Source: CAZOGW01 sp964579415 (GTDB lineage: Bacteria > Actinomycetota > Acidimicrobiia > Spongiisociales > UBA5794). Taken from it: a stretch of DNA of 9,814 bases. Made by a program: the position numbers and the translations under genes. Within the stretch, counting starts at the first letter, position 1, and the number at the start of each line of letters is the position of its first letter. Positions 1 through 5,073 of this stretch are shown piece by piece. The stretch spans positions 1-9,814 of the forward strand of contig CAZOGW010000111.1 of NCBI GenBank assembly GCA_964579415.1. Reading direction: 5' to 3'. Under the pieces are notes generated by a model. That model did no database searches. It saw only the letters and a list, made by a program, of their open reading frames with translations, and was not told where the DNA came from.

Positions 1-23
1 TCCGCAAAGCCTCCGGGCTGGCC
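1..23. other. Partial hairpin, loop and 3' arm only
   Basis: The window opens inside what looks like a hairpin. Bases 1-13 (TCCGCAAAGCCTC) match the loop of the complete hairpin at 58-97, and bases 14-23 (CGGGCTGGCC) would be its 3' arm. The 5' arm lies outside the window. If this reading is right, the sequence just before position 1 should resemble GGCCAGCCCG. The assignment rests only on likeness to the two complete hairpins that follow. Confidence 0.45.
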
Positions 24-24
24 A

Positions 25-48
25 CTCCCCCCGCAAAGCCGGGGGGAG
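25..48. terminator. GC-rich hairpin with shared GCAAAGCC loop
   Basis: CTCCCCCC (25-32) and GGGGGGAG (41-48) form a perfect 8-bp stem around the 8-base loop GCAAAGCC. It lies downstream of the stop codon of the minus-strand gene ending at 108 and could act as a second, backup terminator, or terminate a plus-strand gene to the left of the window. Neither side carries a run of T, so it is not a canonical intrinsic terminator. GC-rich terminators with poor U-tracts are common in actinobacteria. Confidence 0.5.
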
Positions 49-57
49 ATGAAGAAG

Positions 58-97
58 CCTCGACCCGCCCTCCGCAAAGCCTTCGGGCGGGTCGAGG
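58..97 (-). terminator. Strong hairpin terminator after mosaic secreted gene
   Basis: CCTCGACCCGCCC (58-70) and GGGCGGGTCGAGG (85-97) are perfect reverse complements, giving a 13-bp GC-rich stem with a 14-base loop (71-84). The stem starts 10 bases past the stop codon of the minus-strand gene. In that direction it is followed by the pyrimidine-rich CTTCTTCATCT (57 down to 47) rather than a pure T run. Position, stem strength and the following tract support a terminator, possibly bidirectional if a gene converges from the left. Confidence 0.7.
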
Positions 98-107
98 GCT
101 TGTGCGG

Positions 108-3100
108 CTACTCCACGACGGCCTCCTGGAAGGCGAACCAGGCGGTGTAGAGGGTGCCGTCGGTGAGGAGGACCTCTACGGCACGGCAGGTGAACGCCCA
201 TGAGGGGTCGGTGCGCCAGATGAACCGGTACTCGTCACGCTCGGCGTGGTAGCTGAGTGGCACCCGGCCGTCGTATGCCGCCGCCTGCGGGGCGCCGATG
301 TACTCACCGGTCTCGCAGTCGCGCGGGATGGAGCGGGGGTAGCCCTCGGCGATGATGGCCAGACCCCTGTCGCCGTCGAGGGACCACTTCAGCGGCACCT
401 TGCTGCCGGCGTGGCGAGCTTCATTCACTTTGGGCGGGCTCGTCACCGGCGCCAGGAACTTGTGCGTCGGCTCCGGATCCGGATCCGGGTCGGGCCCGGG
501 GTCGGTGGTGTCGTCGTTGCGGATGAGTGCCGGGGCGGCGTCGCCCACGGTGACCGGTCGGCTGCCGGCGCCGGTGGCGGAGGTGATGGAGAGGCGGAAC
601 ACCTCGTCGATCTCCACCTCGGTGTCACCGTTGACGGTCACGTCGATGGTCGCCGACGGCACCGCCTCGCCGAGGATCACCTCACCCGACACCGCGGAGT
701 AGTCGGACGGTGCCGTCGCCGTGCCGTCCATCGTCGTGTAGCCGATGGTCACCGAGCCGCCGGCGGGGATGCCCCGTGCCGTCAGGGAGAACGTGGCCCG
801 GGTGGCGCCGGCGTTCCCTTCGGTGACCTCCGGGCTGGCGACGTCGACCACGATGGGCTCGTCGTCGACGATGGTTACTACGGCAGGTGCCGGGTCGGCG
901 GTGGCGTGGTCCGCCGCGGTGATCCGCAGGCCGAACGTCTCGTCGCTCTCCAGCTCGGTGTCGCCGACGACGGCGACGTGGACCTCGGCATCCGTCGTCC
1001 CAGGGGCGAGCCAGACCTCGCCGCCGTGGAGCTGGACGTCGCCGGGCACGGACGCGGTGCCCGGCACCGGCTCGTAGGCGACCCGCACGTCGTGGGCGCT
1101 CGGTGCCGACAGCGAGATGGTGAACACGACCCCGGCGGTCCCGTAGGAGCCTTCGCTCACCGTTGCCGGTGCCGAGATGGCGGCCACCGGGGTGGGGTCG
1201 CCGTCGACGATGATCCCGGAGGCCGAGCGGAGGCCCACGCCGGCGCCGGTGACGCTCTGCAGCGTGACGGTGAAGTCTTCATCCGGCTCGTCGATACCGT
1301 CGGCGGCCGCCGCCAGCGGGAGCATGCCGGTGCTCTCTCCGGCGGGGATGACCACCTCGCCGCTGCTGCGGTCGAGGTCGGCGCTCTCGGCCGTGCCGGT
1401 CACGACCTGGTAGGTGACGGTGACGTCGGTACCGGCAGGCTTCGACAGCGCCACCGGGAAGCCGCCGCCCGCCCCCTCGGTGAGGGTGGCCTCCCCGACC
1501 GTGATCTCGGGGAGTTCCACCGTCGGCACGGGAGTCCCGGGGAGCGTGGTGCCGGGGCTGTGCACCAGGGCGATGGAGTTCCAGCTCGAGGTGCGGGCAG
1601 CCACGGCCACCACGCCTTCGGGGATCGCCACCGGTTCGACCGCGCCAACCCGCGAGGCGGTGGAGCCGCTGCCCACCTGGCGGGACGAGTTGCATCCCCA
1701 ACCCACCGCGCTGCCGTCGGTGCGCACCGCAGTGACGTGGCAGGCGTCGTCGTGGGCGATGGACACCACCTCGGGGCCCTCGGGAAGCGGCACCGGGGTG
1801 GGCACCGCCAGAGTGGCGCTGGGAGGGACGCCGAGGACGTCGAGCTCGCCGTTGGTGTTGCGGCCCCAGGCGAAGACCCGGCCGTCGCCGTCGAGCGCCA
1901 GGCGCCCCTGGCCGCCGGTCTCGACCTGCACGATGCCGCTGCCGGGACCGAACGGCTGCACCCGCACCGGCGTGTACCCGTTGCTCAGGCTGCCGCAGAT
2001 GAGTACCTCGCCATCCACCGCCAGGAACATGGTGGCATCCGGTGACGAGCTGATCTGGGCGATCGGCTTGTTGAGCTTGGCGAACGGGATCGGGTGGGGG
2101 GTGTCGCCGGTAGGTCCGTTCATACAGCGGGTCGCACCCCAGGTGACGACGCTGCCGTCGTCGAGGATGGCGAACGACTCGGCACCGCCGGCCTCGACAG
2201 CCTTGACACCGCGCAGCGGTTCACCCGACGTGGCCAGCACGACGACGGGGCTGTTCCGGAACGACACGGTGGAACCATCCCCGAGGGCACCGCGGGGGTT
2301 GTCGCCCCAGGCGACGGCGGAGCCGTCGTGACGGCGGGCGAGGATGTGGGTGCCGCCGCCTCCCGCCGAGATCTGTGTCACGCCGGTGAGTTCGCTGCCG
2401 GGGGCGCCGCCGACGGCGACCACCGCGGCGGGGCGGGAGGCGTGCCCGGACTTGCCGTGGCCCAACTCCCCGTTGAAGTTCGATCCCCACGACAGCACGG
2501 TGCCGTTGCCGCGGCGGGCGAAGCCGGCCCGGAAGGAGGTGTCGACCTGGGCGGCGTCGTCGATACCTTCGACGAACGTCGGGACCTGGTACTGGTGGGC
2601 GCCGCCGTTGCCGCCGGTGCCGAGGACGTTGCTGCCCCACACCACGACGCGGCCTTCGGCGCCGCCGGGCGGGATGTCGGGAGTGCCCGCGTCGCAGTCA
2701 TCGTCGACCTCGTTGCCCGCCAGTTCGGTGGCTCCTGGGTGGACGTCGGCGCGGCTGTCGTCGCAGTCGACGTTGCCGCTCCATCCGTCGCCGTCGGCGT
2801 CGGCGGCGATGACGTTGATGCGCCAGCTATGGGTGGTGGCGCCTCCGGTGGCCGTGCCGTCGGAGACGGTGGCGGTGAGGGTGTGGCTGCCGAGGTCGGC
2901 GGCGGTCGGTGTCACCGTGTGCGAGGCGCCGGTGGCGGATGCCCTGTCGCGGAACGTCCAGGTGACGGTGGTCGGGTCGCCCTCGGGATCGGAGGCGGAG
3001 ACGGAGAACGTCTGCGAAGCGCCTGCCTCGATGGTCACGATGGGAGCATCCGGCAGGGCGGAGCTCACCACCGGGGGGCGGTCCACGTCGGCGACGGAGA

Positions 3101-4679
3101 CGATGGCGTAGCCGACCGCGGTCTGGCCGGCACCGGTGGCCACCTCGACGCCGACGACGTGCACCCCGGCGGTGAAGCCGGCGGACGGTGTGGGGCCTGC
3201 AGCGTCGTCGAAGGCGCCGTCGCCGTCGAGGTCCCAGGCATAGCCGGAGATGGAGGTGCCCGCCGGGGCGGTCGAGGCGGAGGCGTCGAGAGCGATCGGT
3301 GTGACCTCGCTGCCGTCGTAGCGGGTGCCGGCGTCGGCGTGCGGTGCCTGCACCTGCCCGGTGGCGATGGATCCGGCAATGTCGCTCCAGGCGGCGGCGG
3401 TGGTTTGGAGTGAGGGAACGGTGGCGGCATGGGCGGTCACCGCACGCTGCAGGTTGTTGCGGAACACCACCGCCTCGGGGGCACCCACCGCCGGGCCGGT
3501 CACCAGCTCGGTTTCCAGAGCGAGGACTTCGGCCGGTGTGAGACCCTGGTTGAGCAGGTGGCGGCGCTGCTCGGAATCGAACCCGGAGCGCCCTACCTGG
3601 TTGTGGAAGGCCCGCACCGCGGCGAAGGCAGGGTCGTGCTCATCACCGAGCGACTGGCGCACCGCCTCGATCCGGGGCGTGGTCAGCGACGCGGCCTCGG
3701 CCTGGACCGAGGCGAGGTTGGCCGCCTGGCGGGCGTGCACTAGCGCCCAGTAGGCGTCGCCCTGCTGCTGGGCTCCCTGGTAGCGCTCCATGGCGTGGAG
3801 GAAGGCTTCGGCGAGGGCGCCCTCGGCGGCGACGGCGTCGCCCAGTTCGGCGATGCGGCGGGTGTGGGGGTCGACGCCGCCCTGGAGCGGGTCGGTGTCC
3901 ACGGTGAGCGTGGTTGCTCGGCGGAAGTCGGCGTCGGGCGGATCGTGGGCGATGCCGTCGTAGTGGCGGGCCATGTTGGCCAGCAGGCTGTCGAAACGGT
4001 CCTGCACGTTCACCAGCGGCCCGAAGGCCTTGGCGACACACGCCGAAGGAGCGCCGGGGGCGCATGCCTTGCCGGCGATGGTTGCGAGGATGTTGAGCGC
4101 CCGCATCGTCAGCCGGGTGTCGCGCCACGACTCGTACTCGGCCCGGGCCTTCTGCTTGATACCGGTCTGGGTGGCCGGGCCGGGGAGCTCGGTGTAGAGG
4201 GGGACCACGATGGCCTCCTCGAACACCTCATCGGCGGGGAAGTCGACCTTGCCGTCCTGGCAGGTGTCGTAGACGACGTCGTACTCGCCGGCGCCCAGGC
4301 TCCCGCTGGGGGTGGTGATGGCGATGACCTCGCCGATGAACATCGTGCCGGGGGCGACGATGGTGTTGGGGGCGCCGCTCACGTCGGTGAGCTTGTCGCC
4401 CTCCTCGACGGTGCCGGTGGGGACGACGTAGACGTCGCTGGCGGGCCAGACGAAGTCCTTGACGCCGCCGCCGAAGCAGTCGTCGTCGTATTCGAGCGAA
4501 CCGTCGATCTTGATGACGGCGTTGGGGCCGGCGGCGACCCAGTCGCGGCCACCCCCGAAGTCGATGGTGTTGGTTGCCGCCTGCGCAGCGGGCGGGCCGG
4601 ACATCGCCGGTACCGAAAGCGCCAGCGACAGCGCCAGCAGCGCCAGTAGACGGCGGCGGAGTCGGGATGTGGGTGACAT
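108..4679 (-). CDS. Giant secreted mosaic protein (PKD, MopE motif, RCC1, Calx-beta, PxKF)
   Basis: Predicted exported protein of 1523 residues; role unknown, probably extracellular binding or scaffolding. Residues 1-34 are a Sec signal peptide: an RLRRR patch, a Leu/Ala-rich core, and likely cleavage after AQA. Residues 35-440 match no family I recognise and hold four cysteines (68, 140, 206, 214), with a helix-like stretch from about 167. A PKD domain follows (~444-532, with YAWDLDGDG), then a second Ig/PKD-like domain (~533-624). Residues 627-667 form a MopE-type metal-binding motif (DADGDGW, DCDD, PGA, DDDCD). An RCC1 propeller (~675-1042) shows seven WG-type blade motifs, two degenerate. 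Three Calx-beta domains (~1053-1390) repeat TVSEG/EVTEG and DxExDExF signatures. A DPGPDPDPDPEP linker leads to a PxKF-type C-terminal domain (~1406-1523). I chose the ATG at 4679 because GAGGAG precedes it by 8 bases and the signal peptide is then of normal length. An in-frame ATG at 4718 also has an AGAGG at good spacing and would add 13 residues. No LPXTG motif or C-terminal anchor is seen. Domain calls are from motif recognition only. Confidence 0.9.
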   Translation of the reverse strand: MSPTSRLRRRLLALLALSLALSVPAMSGPPAAQAATNTIDFGGGRDWVAAGPNAVIKIDGSLEYDDDCFGGGVKDFVWPASDVYVVPTGTVEEGDKLTDVSGAPNTIVAPGTMFIGEVIAITTPSGSLGAGEYDVVYDTCQDGKVDFPADEVFEEAIVVPLYTELPGPATQTGIKQKARAEYESWRDTRLTMRALNILATIAGKACAPGAPSACVAKAFGPLVNVQDRFDSLLANMARHYDGIAHDPPDADFRRATTLTVDTDPLQGGVDPHTRRIAELGDAVAAEGALAEAFLHAMERYQGAQQQGDAYWALVHARQAANLASVQAEAASLTTPRIEAVRQSLGDEHDPAFAAVRAFHNQVGRSGFDSEQRRHLLNQGLTPAEVLALETELVTGPAVGAPEAVVFRNNLQRAVTAHAATVPSLQTTAAAWSDIAGSIATGQVQAPHADAGTRYDGSEVTPIALDASASTAPAGTSISGYAWDLDGDGAFDDAAGPTPSAGFTAGVHVVGVEVATGAGQTAVGYAIVSVADVDRPPVVSSALPDAPIVTIEAGASQTFSVSASDPEGDPTTVTWTFRDRASATGASHTVTPTAADLGSHTLTATVSDGTATGGATTHSWRINVIAADADGDGWSGNVDCDDSRADVHPGATELAGNEVDDDCDAGTPDIPPGGAEGRVVVWGSNVLGTGGNGGAHQYQVPTFVEGIDDAAQVDTSFRAGFARRGNGTVLSWGSNFNGELGHGKSGHASRPAAVVAVGGAPGSELTGVTQISAGGGGTHILARRHDGSAVAWGDNPRGALGDGSTVSFRNSPVVVLATSGEPLRGVKAVEAGGAESFAILDDGSVVTWGATRCMNGPTGDTPHPIPFAKLNKPIAQISSSPDATMFLAVDGEVLICGSLSNGYTPVRVQPFGPGSGIVQVETGGQGRLALDGDGRVFAWGRNTNGELDVLGVPPSATLAVPTPVPLPEGPEVVSIAHDDACHVTAVRTDGSAVGWGCNSSRQVGSGSTASRVGAVEPVAIPEGVVAVAARTSSWNSIALVHSPGTTLPGTPVPTVELPEITVGEATLTEGAGGGFPVALSKPAGTDVTVTYQVVTGTAESADLDRSSGEVVIPAGESTGMLPLAAAADGIDEPDEDFTVTLQSVTGAGVGLRSASGIIVDGDPTPVAAISAPATVSEGSYGTAGVVFTISLSAPSAHDVRVAYEPVPGTASVPGDVQLHGGEVWLAPGTTDAEVHVAVVGDTELESDETFGLRITAADHATADPAPAVVTIVDDEPIVVDVASPEVTEGNAGATRATFSLTARGIPAGGSVTIGYTTMDGTATAPSDYSAVSGEVILGEAVPSATIDVTVNGDTEVEIDEVFRLSITSATGAGSRPVTVGDAAPALIRNDDTTDPGPDPDPDPEPTHKFLAPVTSPPKVNEARHAGSKVPLKWSLDGDRGLAIIAEGYPRSIPRDCETGEYIGAPQAAAYDGRVPLSYHAERDEYRFIWRTDPSWAFTCRAVEVLLTDGTLYTAWFAFQEAVVE

Positions 4680-4777
4680 GGTTCTCTCTCCTCGTTCGAT
4701 GGGAACGAGGCGCAGCATGCGGGGCGCCTCTTGGAGGCTCCTAGTGCGCCACTTGCGGCTTCGAGGCTTCTCGTTCC
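4680..4777 (-). promoter_or_regulatory. Leader with mutually exclusive stems around start codon
   Basis: Read on the minus strand, the leader holds overlapping inverted repeats. CCTCGTTC (4710-4703) pairs perfectly with GAACGAGG (4697-4690) around a 5-base loop, burying the GAGG of the ribosome-binding site for the ATG at 4679. The same CCTC, extended as GCGCCTC (4713-4707), also pairs with GAGGCGC (4730-4724), covering the ribosome-binding site of the alternative ATG at 4718. Further upstream, GGAACGAG (4777-4770) can pair with CTCGTTCC (4709-4702), and GCCTC (4738-4734) with GAGGC (4730-4726). The pairings are seen directly. A regulatory role, such as control of start choice or initiation, is inference. 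Purine-rich ribosome-binding sites find CCTC partners easily, so part of this could be chance. Confidence 0.45.
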
Positions 4778-4796
4778 TAGACCGCTCCTAGACGGC
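4739..4796. repeat. Three copies of an 11-bp TCCTAG motif
   Basis: TCCTAGACCGC (4775-4785) and TCCTAGACGGC (4786-4796) are adjacent copies differing at one base. TCCTAGTGCGC (4739-4749) is a third, 36 bases from the first. Spacings of 11 and 36 bases are near whole helical turns, as expected of repeated protein-binding sites on one DNA face. They sit 60-117 bases upstream of the ATG at 4679. This could be an operator or activator site of the mosaic gene. No regulator can be named. Confidence 0.4.
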
Positions 4797-4814
4797 TGCC
4801 ACGCGCGTCTCTTC

Positions 4815-5070
4815 GAAGTTCGGGCCGTGGACGTCGCTCAGCGTCGTCTGGAACCCAGGGTTCGAGGCGGTGTATGAAGTTCGGGCTGTGGACGTCGCTC
4901 AGCGTCGTCNNNNNNNNNNNNNNNNNNNNNNNNNNNNNNNNNNNNNNNNNNNNNNNNNNNNNNNNNNNNNNNNNNNNNNNNNNNNNNNNNNNNNNNNNNN
5001 NNNNNNNNNGACCGTGGTGAACTTCGGGCTCCTGACCTCGCTGAGCGGCGTCTGGAACCCTGGGTTCGAG
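4815..5070. repeat. Degenerate ~61-bp repeats interrupted by assembly gap
   Basis: Copy 1 begins GAAGTTCGGG at 4815. Copy 2 begins with the same ten bases at 4876, a period of 61, and runs into the N gap. A more diverged copy (GAACTTCGGG) begins at 5019 on the far side. Copies 1 and 3 both end in the dyad GAACCC-A/T-GGGTTC (4851-4863 and 5055-5067), whose centre base differs while the arms are intact. The period is not a multiple of three, so the array is not one continuous reading frame. It lies between two minus-strand genes, starting about 4 bases after the protease stop. It could be a regulatory array, an interspersed repeat family, or a degraded duplication. Confidence 0.6.
4910..5009. 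other. Assembly gap of exactly 100 N
   Basis: The sequence is replaced by 100 consecutive N. This round number is the usual placeholder for a gap of unknown size. It falls inside the 61-bp repeats, the expected place for a short-read assembly to break. The real distance between the two flanking genes, and any small gene in the gap, cannot be known from this window. Confidence 0.97.
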
Positions 5071-5073
5071 CGC

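Noticed and set aside
469..505. GGATCC-containing tandem repeat as a regulatory or mobile-element site
   Set aside because: It encodes the Asp-Pro repeat linker before the PxKF-type domain, which fully explains it.
246..2045. Plus-strand open frame of 599 codons, and others at 1414-2331 and 2094-3413, antisense to the mosaic gene
   Set aside because: They are Arg/His/Gly-rich, with no recognisable motif, typical shadows of a GC-rich gene. The minus-strand frame has a signal peptide and several known domains.
4851..4875. TTCGA-containing segment resembling a tRNA T-loop (GGGTTCGAGG)
   Set aside because: The flanking bases do not form the five-pair T stem, and no anticodon or acceptor arms are found nearby.
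4815..5070. CRISPR array
   Set aside because: The repeats are about 61 bp end to end with no unique spacers, are degenerate, and no cas gene is present.
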